Below, in pieces: positions 11,304 to 21,500 of a stretch of DNA of 64,000 bases. The position numbers and the translations under genes are program-made. The notes under the pieces are model-generated. The model was not told the DNA's origin. It saw only the letters and a list, made by a program, of their open reading frames with translations, and made no database searches. The first letter of the stretch is position 1. Every line of letters begins with the position of its first letter. The DNA comes from Cristatella mucedo (taxonomy: Eukaryota > Bryozoa > Phylactolaemata > Cristatellidae). The stretch is from contig WPIO01000033.1 of NCBI GenBank assembly GCA_009760855.2, positions 3,183,501-3,247,500 on the forward strand, given 5' to 3'.

Positions 11304-12018
11304 GATTGTTGGGGTTGGCTAACTACACAATTATTGTAGCATTGAACTGAGTACGTGGTCAACAAATTGAGAAGGCTCTTGCGTCTATTTCTTACTGCCT
11401 TTGGAGTAAGAAGAACAAAATTCTACTAATCCAAATGTCAACTTACGTTCTGAAATACTTTGGGATACTAAGCCACTGACGCGACCTAAATATCTGACTT
11501 AAGATAGAAAGCTTTTACTTGCTTCGTTCGCTGTATGCCGCCAAATTTCCAGACCTAGCCATTGTCACAATGAAAAGCCGAGTTATCTTTCGTGCGCGAG
11601 CAGTGGAGCAGTTTAGTGCACTTGCTCTGTCCAGAAGATGAAACGGAGGAGGTAACCAGATCCTCTTCAGGAAGTTCGTCATTTAATCGCTTGGGATAGG
11701 CTTCCAAATATTAGAGCAGCAGACAAAGGGAGCCGATTGGTAATCTGAGCGAGGCATTCCGCGAATTGGGCCGAGTTATTGAAGCCACTATCAGCTGGGC
11801 AAGGGCTATACCTATTACAAACCAGAGGCAGCCTGTCAGTGTCGGTCCATAGCAGATAGGTGGACTGATCTGCTGATGAAATTACGGATTCTTGCTAATA
11901 TGCTAATAGTGTTACTCAATATCCCGGGGCAGTTCGTCTGCCAGTGCGTCTTCCCAGAGTGTTTTCGCAAAGAAAATCAATTTTCATCTGTGCTAGCCGA
12001 TGCCATTATTTTCGGGTT

Positions 12019-12048
12019 CGCCCAGATTCGCCCAGATTCGCCCAGAGC
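12019..12048 (+). repeat. Three tandem copies of a 10-bp unit
   Basis: The unit TTCGCCCAGA occurs three times in perfect tandem. Confidence 0.9.
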
Positions 12049-12385
12049 TTTGTGCTGCGTTTCTTTCCAGATCATGATCAAAGTAGTCAGACACTATATT
12101 ATTAGTGCATCGAAGGTAGTTGCTTCGATTTTGCTTGACCTAGTTGGGTTTTATAGGCAAGTGTCTTTTTTTCGGTCACATGCATGTGTACAAATTTAAA
12201 AATAGTCAATTCCTGGATCGGATTCTGGTTTTGAAGTTTGCTTAATCCCGCTGAGAAATATTTCATTTCTCAGTGTTGTTTACAAATGCATGTCAATTAG
12301 CGTCTACTCCAAATCAACCTAACGGTATTCAACCATAAATATAACGCTACTGCAGATTTCAACGCCTTTCACATAAAGTACTCAC

Positions 12386-12430
12386 AACTTCCATCCAGCC
12401 TGAGGTGGTCAGAACTTGACTCCGTTCATC
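12386..12430 (-). CDS. Gene A exon 3: nAChR 45-bp exon (loop D start)
   Basis: This 45-nt exon, phase 0 at both ends, encodes DERSQVLTTSGWMEV. nAChR genes typically have a 45-bp exon here with the pattern DE-x(2)-Q-x-L-T-T, ending just before the W-T-D segment of exon 4. The Trp belongs to the loop D strand. The acceptor is TTTCAG and the donor GTGAGT. It differs from gene B exon 3 at four of 15 residues. Confidence 0.93.
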
Positions 12431-12822
12431 CTGAAAGAAACAATGTAAGTTGACCTAGACAAAGGTCCGAGAAGCAGCTGTAGCTGCTAGCTAGCATTCG
12501 ACAATCTGGTGTAATAGATTGACTCCAAGCTTCTAACGATTCAGAGATTATCCCTAAAGCGCTCACACCTACTTAGAGGAGTTCGCGAGTACTGTCTTTG
12601 TTAAGAGTACTATCTACTACCTACTATTCTAATAGCCTCTCGCCGTATCAGCTGATACTAACAAGGCCTACTTATTCTGTTAACATTAGATGTGGATTAA
12701 TTCAGCTTCGGTATTGGCAATTCTTGTACATATCATGCACTCACAGCTGGTAAGTTGCTGCAAAAAGTTGTCGCTGCATACCGGCTTTAACCACAATGCA
12801 GGTGCTTGTTTGAGAGCCTTAC
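12431..12822. other. Gene A intron between exons 2 and 3
   Basis: A short 392-bp intron with a GTAAGG donor and TTTCAG acceptor on the minus strand. I see no other feature in it. Confidence 0.8.
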
Positions 12823-12959
12823 CAGATTGTTGAGTTGAATCAGTGTAAATGCTACTGACACTTGAACTGGCCCACCGGACCTCCGCTGAGCAATGGAGGT
12901 CTTCTCGTAGTTTCGGAGAATTTCCTTGTGTAATTTGTCCTGAATAGTACTCAACGACT
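12823..12959 (-). CDS. Gene A exon 2: nAChR N-terminal helix and first strand
   Basis: A 137-nt exon of the ligand-binding domain. It encodes QDKLHKEILRNYEKTSIAQR (the N-terminal alpha helix with the NYEK signature) and VQVSVAFTLIQLNNL (the first strand, matching the family's V-x-(V/L)-x-(L/F)-x-L-x-Q-I pattern). The acceptor is TTTTCAG and the donor GTAAGG. It enters completing a codon begun by one base of the previous exon and leaves in phase 0. Gene B exon 2 has the same length; about 25 of 45 residues are identical. Confidence 0.93.
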
Positions 12960-13990
12960 CTGAAAAGATTAAATCAAAACTCGTAGCAGCTGCATATGAT
13001 AGCTGCGTCAGCAATGGTGAGAGCGTGCTGGGAACAAGCTCCCATTTCGTGCATCAATTATGGTTTGAGATTCAAATAAAACGTGTCGCAGCGTGCACCG
13101 GTTGCTTCAGAAAACACTATATTTTATTCAATGACACACGAAAGAATGATTCAAGCTCCGCATCAGAAACAAGCATTTGAAGGCCCGAGGGCTTTGATTG
13201 TGCTATGAAGCCCATCGGCCGACTCAGGCTAATTTACTTGTACTTTTGCCTCTCGTTTTGCACGAAATTATATCGAAGTTAGCTTCCGGAGGACCACCGC
13301 ATTTTCAATTCATCCCGATTTCAAGCGAGAGTTTTAAATGATGGAAAAAATGTTTTTGTGTTTACATGACTGATGCTTCTGTTACTGTCGCTGCAATTTG
13401 AGGTGCGGTACTGCTTCTCCAAGATTAAACGCTGTGAAGCCATTCTTAAGGCAGCCACTAAGGGGTTTACTGTGCCAATCTAGTCGGATTACCAACCAGC
13501 TAAGCCTTAGCTAGGAGAATGCCATCTGAATTCTGACCGTTGTTTAGAATTTAGAAATAAGCCTGAAAAAGAACTATTCCTAGCGGGTTCATATAATTTA
13601 TGACTATGGCTGGTTGGAATAATAGACCTGAGTGAAAAGGTACTTAAATGTTAAGATTCAAATGAACGCTAAGCGACATAAAAAGAATGTATTTCCATGA
13701 ATAACTGAACACAATTTGTTGCAGTCTTTAGTGGAAGACTTATTTTTTGTACGATATTTGTAATGGGTATCCAATTCACTTGCATGTACAATATTTTCCT
13801 ATTAATTAAAGTGACAAAGTCCATCCGTCACATCCGTCCGTCACGTTCGTCACCCATCATGCACTTATGTTACGCGGCAAGATTTCGCACTTAAGTCTTT
13901 CACGTTTATATGCAGGCGTAGGTGTGTGCGTGTACTAGATAACCACATATACTCGCACACATACACGCACACGTACATTCAACATATAAT

Positions 13991-14043
<53 letters not shown>

Positions 14044-14578
14044 CTTCGCGTAAAATATGAGTATTTAGTTATTTTGAATATAAATATGTATACTGAGTCT
14101 ATGGAATTTTCGTTGTATCTGCATATGTCACGAATGCGAACCACATATTGAGCGTACCTAATGTTCTGTATTCGCATGCTGAGAGCTCTTATGTGAATCT
14201 GGAAAAAAAGCAGCAATAGGCTCCAGAATTCCTATCGTTGTCGTGTGACTGCCCTGAATTTGTCGTTCCTGCACAACGAGCTTTCTATTTTTCACGTATT
14301 GCAATCATCTTAGTGACTCGCCGATATGACTCTGAGTACGCGTTGAGCGCTTGGCTGTCAGCTTCTTTTGGCAACCTTGAGAGAAGTCTGACGTAGCTAC
14401 CATTACGTGCACTCTTCCAGGCACACCAAATAATGCTAGCTTCCGCTAAAGGCAGAACAAGTTTGAGTCAAGGCTGAGAGTTATCGCTGGGAAGCTCTTT
14501 CGATCGCTGTCGGCTACCGAAGCGAACAACCATCTGACTCATACGAAAACAGAAAAACGTTGAAGCCGTGTTGCTTAC
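12960..14578. other. Gene A intron between exons 1b and 2
   Basis: 1.6 kb with a TA dinucleotide tract at 13995-14042. No other feature recognised. Confidence 0.6.
13995..14042. repeat. (TA)n microsatellite
   Basis: An uninterrupted TA dinucleotide run of about 48 bp inside a gene A intron. Confidence 0.97.
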
Positions 14579-14809
14579 GTCGCACCGGTCGATCGGGTAT
14601 TTTGGTGGTCGTCTCCTGAGGCAATGTGATTGGAGCGATAGGGGCTGCAGTAGTTACTGCCACCTCTTGCGTGAGGTCGTCTTCGGCGAGGGTTGCTGGC
14701 TGCCTCCTATCAGCCTGGTACTGCATCGGTTCGCAGTATTGTCGGACCTTTCTCATTATACACTGCTCAATCATGGCATCGGCTTCCCTTGGCGATATGA
14801 GAGCGTCAT
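14579..14809 (-). CDS. Gene A exon 1b: extra N-terminal exon of nAChR subunit
   Basis: A strong acceptor (TTTCGCTCTTGCAG) starts this 231-nt exon and a GTAAGC donor ends it. Both ends are phase 1, so it can be inserted or skipped without breaking the frame. It joins exon 1 (G plus AT gives Asp) to exon 2 (C plus AG gives Gln). It encodes about 77 residues, starting DDALISPREADAMIEQC, then RKVRQYC, then a Thr/Pro/Ala-rich stretch (VTTAAPIAPITLPQETTTK). I recognise no domain. Gene B has nothing in this position. Alternatively an ATG at 14888, giving a weaker hydrophobic leader read straight into this exon, could start the protein; the phase fit with 21030 favours the spliced reading. Confidence 0.75.
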
Positions 14810-15439
14810 CTGCAAGAGCGAAAGGATTCAGAATTTGAAATACTATTTGCTTGTAGCATAGCCACAACAATAGCAAACTCGTATGCAAAGTCGCAGCAAA
14901 GCCTGACGAGGGCTCTGAAGTTCACGCTAGCAGCGAGCAAAGAAGCGATGAAAGCAGTAAATAGTCAATTAACCGGGACTGCATCCTAAGAAATAGTGGA
15001 TAGCATCGTAAAATGTGCTACACGTGGTCTCCTTTGTTCTCTTCTTTTAGCCCTCTACCTTTAAACGCACGGCCAGTGTAGCTTGAGAGGAAAAAATTGC
15101 CGATAGCTAGCTATCTTGCATCGTCCCAAGTCACGGGGGCGGGTATGCAGCACCAGTCTGTTCTTGCTCCTCGCTCCTCTGTTCTTGCTCATGCACTACC
15201 CACTTTTCGGCATTTATTAATATTGACTCCCCCCCCCGCGCGACACATTGAAATATTGTGGTGATTGGGTCTTCAGTTCGTGTGCACGGAAAGTCTGTAA
15301 CTCACTTTTGGCTTCTTTCACCGCCTGAATTGACTTAGTATCATGCAAGTCTCAGCTGAAGACGCACCTGCTGTGCTCAGCTTTCACTGCGTCCCAGCGA
15401 ACTTGTCTTTTTTGCTCGTGTGTGCTTCGCATGCTTGAT

Positions 15440-15530
15440 AATAATAATAATAATAATAATGCACTTGATAAAGCGCCCTCAGAGAACTCAATCTCTTCAT
15501 AGGCGCTTTACATTTGCTGCCAAGGGATTT
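15440..15530 (-). mobile_element. LINE L-B type tail fragment
   Basis: A TAA repeat followed by the antisense L-B hairpin (TGCACTTGATAAAGCGCCC, then GGCGCTTTACATTTGCTGC). Only the tail is present. Confidence 0.8.
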
Positions 15531-16068
15531 GCTTGACTCTGCATGATTCAGTGGATAATAATAGCCAGAGATTTTACTAACCTGGCCACGAGTGTCTTTC
15601 TGTTTGCTTTAGCATGCTGGCCTAAGCATGGTACTTGTTTGCTGTTGCACACATGATACCGTGCATATCACCAAGCCTTGGGTATTTAATCTCTTGCAGT
15701 AAGTTATAAAGCACCTGGATATTAATTCTGATAGGGCACTATTCGAATAATGTACAGTTTTTATTATCAATATTGCTTATTGTGATGCTATGATACACTC
15801 AAACTCGGTCGCAACATTACTTCTGTATGAGCTGACGCGTAAACTACCTCCCGCAGTGGCGTTGAAATGGAACTAGGGGATAACACTGAGACGGCTCTTG
15901 AGGGCCACGGCACGCAACAGCCACAAGGTTGGGGGGTCACTCTGACTCAGCCTCCACATTGCTTCAGTACAATTAAACACGTAAGACGGATATAGAGCTG
16001 ATCACCACCAACACCCAGTCAATCGCTGAGGAGGCCTCAAAAAGAAACAACTTGGGAACTACACAGTG

Positions 16069-16374
16069 TCACTTTACTATAGCAAGACGCTTACGCAGCA
16101 GGAGGAGCGCTTCCTCGATGGCCAGTAAGTGAAATCTGGCTTCAGCTTGAAGCAGGAGTTTGTTGGTAAGCAAAGCCTCATTGAAAATACCTGATCGGAC
16201 TAGTTTTATGTACTGGCGTACCTTGCGTGTAACCACATCAGCTTCTATTACATTTTTATACAAATTGTTAATTTCGTCCAACGTTTCTTTTGCTTGTACC
16301 AGGTTTCCACGCTTTCTATACAATAGTTTCTGCATTCTTAACAGATGCGCCAGGAAACCCAAGTTTGTATACAT
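16069..16374 (-). CDS. Unassigned ORF, helical, possible exon or decayed gene
   Basis: An open frame of 101 codons, rich in Leu, Lys, Arg, Glu and Ala, with a composition like a real helical protein (LVQAKETLDEINNLYKNV; LLLQAEARFHLLAIEEALLL). I do not recognise the family. It lies inside the first intron of gene A on the same strand. It shares the hexapeptide RKVRQY, with Glu-Ala-Asp a few residues before it, with gene A exon 1b. That may mean a duplicated relative of that exon or may be chance. I could not define convincing splice sites, so it may be a decayed retrocopy or a random ORF. Confidence 0.3.
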   Translation of the reverse strand: MYTNLGFLAHLLRMQKLLYRKRGNLVQAKETLDEINNLYKNVIEADVVTRKVRQYIKLVRSGIFNEALLTNKLLLQAEARFHLLAIEEALLLLRKRLAIVK

Positions 16375-17044
16375 CCCGAGGTTTTGTGATCAGCCATATG
16401 CATATACTTCACAGCCCAGATTGCTGCAGTGTATTGCAGTAGTTTTTAATTAATTTTTTTGCACCTTTATGGTCACGGTATCCATACCTGCTGAAATAAA
16501 TGTAGTGTAATGTTCGAAATGGCATGGGGATAGAACAATTTTCATTCGGAAGGTATACTCTGTCTCTATGCACAGAAACATACATGTCAAACTGTGCTCA
16601 GGCAGGCACTAGAGGCCATTTGTAGTTGGCTCGCTCGAGTCTGAGCTCTTTGTGTGCTTCTCGGAGCATGACCCTCAAAGGCACGAGCCTTGTCAGCCGC
16701 AACCCACTGCAGTTGGACTAGCGTAGCGGAAGAAACTTTAGGCGGCTTATATGAGCGATCGCTGGAGCACTCCAGTACGAGCCCCGTCATCGCTGCTGTA
16801 ACTATTCGCTGCGAAAGCTGAGCATTCGTTTGGCCGACAGCCAACATCGGTCGGAGTCAGATGAATGCCGAGCGTTTTAGGCAAGCATCGAGTGCCTCTT
16901 GCCAAAGCGACGGAGGCCACACTTTTTGAGAGAATTTTCGAGTTATCATTCAAAAAATGTCGGAGCAGGATGCTATATAAAACCAAATATTTGGAAAAAG
17001 CAAGAAAGATAGAGATACAGAAATAGATAGATAGACAGACAGAT

Positions 17045-17155
<111 letters not shown>

Positions 17156-17291
17156 AGAGAAGCAAAGGCATCTGCTAGCAGGGCAGGAGAGACTGCTTGT
17201 CTTGCCTATTTAGTGTTTCAGTACCAGACTGGTTTATCATAAGCACACATTTTTTCAAGGTTATGTATACACTTATAGGCTAGTATTCATG

Positions 17292-17294
<3 letters not shown>

Positions 17295-17380
<86 letters not shown>
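17295..17380. repeat. Compound (AC)n(AT)n microsatellite
   Basis: An AC run to 17360 followed directly by an AT run. The same AC-to-AT junction occurs at 43250-43342, and its complement type at 25889-25954. Confidence 0.97.
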
Positions 17381-18867
17381 CTATTTAGAGACTTTACGGT
17401 ATTAATTTTACAAGTGTTTTTTCAGAGATTATCTTGCGAACACTGTCAAACTTATTAATTGCCTAAAATCTCTGGCTGGAATGACGGACTAATCCAGCTA
17501 GTACGAGTTGCAAATGGTACCATGTAAAGCAGCCCTTATTTGGTCCCAAATCTGTCGCCTGCAGTTCAAACTAACGTTATCATTTGAGTCTTGACTAAAA
17601 CCCTCACCTCGCGTCATTACATCTCGACGTTAAAGTGAGAGCCTAATACTTCTATCAGTGTGATGGCAAGGTAAATACTGACCTGCTAGTAATTGGACAA
17701 TAAATTCGTACTATACATAAAGTACGGGAGCCATATACAGAACGTCAGTGAATCCTTTGAAAGAAATCATTTGAATTAGCAACCCAAATTAATGGAAATC
17801 AATAGACGTTTTGTACAAAAAAAGCCGAGGTCACTGAGGACGAGCTTGCAATAGAAGGAAACGAGAAATATTGCAGAGAACAAAACTGTCACGAGTTGAA
17901 GCTGCGGTGCCACGCCTTGACCTGGAACTCGGATGAAATAAGAATGGTACGACCACGCCCCTGCTGCATCAGTCAGTCCCATTTTCCATCAGCCATCTAA
18001 GCCTTACGCCCGCTGACCTAAGAAATCTCGTGATGTGCTGCGTTAGTAAAATAACTACAGGTAGCTTTAGGTAGGTGTTTTGTTCTTCAAGTTGATCAAA
18101 TCTAATTGACAATACAGGAAGTCAAATTCCCGCTGCTAAGTATACAGCTACATAGCTAGCACAGTTTTTTTCAGCGCTGGTGGACCAGATTTGTGCACTG
18201 TAAACAGCAAAGATTTGCTAAACGTGATTTCCTGCGTCACACGTTCCACATCTAGCGTTAAGAAAAAATGATTGGTTCTATTCCTTGGAGATTCCGCAGC
18301 CTTTCAAGTCAGCGGACTATTAAGTATTTGAAACAGTATGTGTGTGATAGCGTGTGCTTATAGAAAGTGGATTTAATCATAGAAAGATGGAGCTGCTAAG
18401 CGTTATATTGCTCATTGGCAGCAATGTAAAATGCGGGTACGTTGAGCACACAAAGCCTTTAAAAATAAGAAGGACCGAAGAACATGATCTTCATTTTCTA
18501 TTCTGAGAGCATTTTATTGCCATAAGGGCGACACACCATTGTCTTGAAAAGGTAAATGTCGAATGCCGCATACCGAGTGAGGCTAAAATAATTATTAATT
18601 TAATTAAGCAAAACTGCCAGCTTCAAGAAATGATCTCGCAATAATCTCAGTGGGTGACCATATATTACGCATTAGTCGATCGAAAAATTTGGATAACCTC
18701 GCTGCCGTCAGTTGCAGTGTACCGTAGAATTGAACTTGCAAGAAAAATATGAACACTAAATATATATCCTTAGGCTTGTGCGTGCGCTGAAATGTATTGC
18801 AAGCATGTCAGAGTGAACTTGGAATACTATACCGTAGCTGGAATGTACGAGTTATACCAGCAGCCGT

Positions 18868-19047
18868 GATGGCACACTAGGTAAGGCGGTTGCTTTCACG
18901 GCCTCGGTCCCGAGGTCGTGGGTTCGATTCCTGCGGTGGGGCGATCCTTTATCGCCACTACAAGCGGTGGTGATAGCCGTAAAGGCTCTTCTGTCGCTAT
19001 ACAAAAGAGGCTGTTTAATCAGCTAGGATTTATTTATTATTTATTAG
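18868..19047 (+). mobile_element. SINE S1, tRNA-derived, full-looking copy
   Basis: It has an RNA polymerase III A box (TGGCACACTAGG at 18870-18881) and a perfect B box (GGTTCGATTCC at 18921-18931). A tRNA-unrelated body follows (GGTGATAGCCGTAAAGGCTC; GCTGTTTAATCAGCTAGG) and an ATTT-type tail. A near-identical body recurs at 47321-47501. It cannot be a functional tRNA gene because no cloverleaf can be closed. Confidence 0.85.
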
Positions 19048-19654
19048 ACTCAACAGGCGTTACACGGTCTTTATGTAAAGACTCAAGAGTTTTGACGTTC
19101 CTCAGAATTTTAATGCCATTTAGATTTTCTGGTAATTCAAATAAGGTCTGAATTCAATTAATTTAAATATGTATTAACAGTACGTATTCCGACAGCGATC
19201 GCCCATGCATAAAGACATATAGCGACATACAATATGACTCGTTGACGGTACTCTGTGTACACTTCCAGGTAGCCTCCGAACATATTACGCTTCAGTAGCA
19301 AGCAGCAATATCTTATCGCTAACGAGACCCAACCAACTCTTGTTTTAGTGGCCTAATTTACGATATAATTTGCGCGAAGTCTAAAAAACCATGCTTGATT
19401 ATAACAAAAGGCACAGCTTTCAGTGGCCAAGGGATCAGCAATTCGCTTACTTTAAGAGCGCTCAGCTTTTCCTGGGCCTAAATCAATTTGCCCCTTTTAT
19501 TCCAGTGTGCTCCGTGTGCTCACTTGTGCATGCAGGATATTATAATGGTCAGGAGTCCTAAAAATAATTAGCCTCGATTGTCTTATAATGAGCTCTTTAT
19601 GTTGGCCTATGCTCGATACTTAAGTGCTTTGCTTACTCGTCTAAGCTTTTAATT

Positions 19655-19715
19655 TTGCAATTTGTAAAGCGCATGTATAGAGATTTGGTTCTCTTAGGGC
19701 GTTGTAAACAAGAAG
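19655..19715 (+). mobile_element. L2-type LINE/SINE tail remnant
   Basis: A diverged hairpin segment: TTTGTAAAGCGC, then AGAGATTTGGTTCTCTTAGG, then GCGTTGTAAA. Only the 3' tail is recognisable. Confidence 0.5.
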
Positions 19716-19916
19716 CTATGGTTGCTATTATTATAAGACAAAGAAAACATCGCATAACCAATCCGAGACAGTAGCACCTGCTAAACCTGATAAGGTATAG
19801 TCTATTTATATGCTTCATATTTGCACTTTTCCGCTGGCTATGCAACGCACATATATCAATGTAAGGTTGAATTCTGTTAGCTAGATGGCCATAATTCTTT
19901 GTAGTTGTACGAGTGT

Positions 19917-20968
19917 AATGTATCTCCGTCTGTAACTCCACAAAGTCATAAAGACCATGTGGGTGTTACGCAGGAGAGTTTTGTATAGCGAACTCACAGC
20001 CTGAGCGGCTTTCGGTACGCATTCGGTAGCCAACAGACTTCGTCTCACGCAACAAAGAGAAAGTGAGAAGCATAGCAGAGTCAGGAGAGCAGTTGAGGTA
20101 GTGAGTATCATAGAAGTAGCAGCTCAGGACCACTAAAAAGAATGTGCCATAGTCGGCAGCAGGAGAGTAGATGTCGTTGCGTAAGAATTGTGGAAGCGAG
20201 TTCTACAGTCTAGGACCTGCAGAGCTAAAGCTTCTGTCGCCAACTGTCTTTAAGCGGAGGAATGAAACAGCTAATTTATTGTCCACACAGGACCTGAGGG
20301 CGCGAACAGGCTGAAACTGATGCAGCAGTTCAGCTAGGTACGAAGGAGCCAAGCCGTGGCGGGCCTTGTGGGTCAGCGTAAGAACTTTGCTCTGTATCCT
20401 TTGCTCAACCGGCAACCATCCCAGCTCTTTCAGCAAAGGAGATACGTGCTCAAACCGCTGGGACTTGAAGACCAGCCTTGCAGCCATATTCATAGTCCGC
20501 TGTAGTGGCATAATAGCTTTCTTTGGCAGCCCAGCCAAAAGGGAATTACAATAATCAAGCCGAGACAGAACTAAAGAGCTAGTTAAATTTTTACTAGCCA
20601 TTGTGGAAGACAGCTCCTAATCTTGGATAGGGATCGGATGTGATGACTAGCTGTAGAGGCAGTCTTCTGAATGAAGCTTTTGAAATTGAGGCAGCTGTCG
20701 AACACGACACCTAAATTTCAAGCACGTGGTGATGGTCGCACAACAGCATCACCTATTAGAACAGCAAAGCCCTTTAATCCAGCCACACGCTTATGGTGTC
20801 CTATGAGCAGCAGTTCGGTTTTATCATCATTTAATTTCAGGAAGTTTTCCGACATCCAGGATCGAATATCAGCAAGGCAAGCATTCAGTTTCTCAGTTGC
20901 CGCAGCAGATTCCGACGGTTTAAATGACAAATACAACTGAGTATCGTCAGCATAGAAGTGATATCATA
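19917..20968 (-). mobile_element. LINE family L-A, C-terminal RT fragment
   Basis: Closely similar to the copy at 1222-3012. It has the same 3' end and 3' UTR, and the C-terminal frames FQPVRALRSCVDNKLAVSF and NFLKLNDDKTELLLIG. It shares the TGA that replaces a Gln codon, here near 20718. It is 5'-truncated at about 20968, just downstream of gene A exon 1. Confidence 0.92.
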
Positions 20969-21029
20969 TTCCAGTGCTAGTGAGTACATCGATGGAACTA
21001 ATCTCACAAATGTAAGTAAGAGCGCTTAC

Positions 21030-21141
21030 CGATCCTGACGGTAGCGCTGGTCAGCGTACCAGCCATCAGCAGTAGCAACAAGAGTAGTAGATGATCCATA
21101 GATGCTGCCGCTGTGCCAGCGCCGTGACGCCGGTCACCCAT
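21030..21141 (-). CDS. Gene A exon 1: signal peptide of nAChR subunit
   Basis: A signal-peptide exon starts at ATG 21141, or more economically at ATG 21099. The second start gives MDH, eight leucines, then MAGTLTSATVRI, a textbook secretory signal. A GTAAGC donor at 21029 leaves one base (G). Joined to exon 1b this gives Asp and an open frame. The same exon position and phase 1 junction are found in gene B. The frame stays open upstream to 21477, but the part before 21141 is basic, low-quality sequence and probably 5' UTR. The region around it is moderately GC-rich, as expected for a 5' end. Confidence 0.75.
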
Positions 21142-21400
21142 GAGATTTACGCTGCTCCCTGTGCAGTTTGCAGCGTCCTGACGTTCGCCGTGCCTCTTGC
21201 TCGGTACGCGCGCCGTTCTTCGTCTTGTTTCGAGCTCTCGCCTTCGCTGCCTATTCGTCCGAGCTCCTCTGAGCGTTCCCTCTTGGTATCGATTGCAGCT
21301 CATTGACCATCGTGTTAGAGATCGCTCGCCTCCAGGCTCGTCGCTGCGCAGCGCCACGACTGGGTGGGTTCTGGAAACGTCAATACAAATATATGAGAGC
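21100..21400 (-). promoter_or_regulatory. Probable 5' UTR and promoter region of gene A
   Basis: The sequence upstream of the gene A start has raised GC and CpG content compared with its flanks. I see no clear TATA box. Assigned only from position and composition. Confidence 0.4.
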
Positions 21401-21500
21401 TGACCTTTGAGCCTATGAGTGAGTACAGGCCAGCACGTGTCTTTCTTTGACAAATGCCTATTCGCAGACATGTCCATAGCTTATTCAGTACAGGACACAA

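Larger units (their letters stand above)
7913..12385. other. Gene A intron between exon 3 and the exon 4-like segment
   Basis: 4.5 kb of intron. The stretch 7913-9377 is AT-rich with nothing recognised. Two L-A LINE copies sit tail to tail at 9378-11303. From 11304 to 12385 I see only a three-copy 10-bp tandem repeat. Confidence 0.5.

Noticed and set aside
18868-18940. Possible tRNA gene
   Set aside because: It has A and B boxes, but the same unit with a non-tRNA body recurs at several sites and no cloverleaf closes. It is the head of SINE S1.
21142-21477. Upstream part of the 157-codon frame before the gene A signal peptide
   Set aside because: The hydrophobic leader begins at the internal Met, and the upstream residues are basic low-quality sequence, most likely 5' UTR read in frame by chance.
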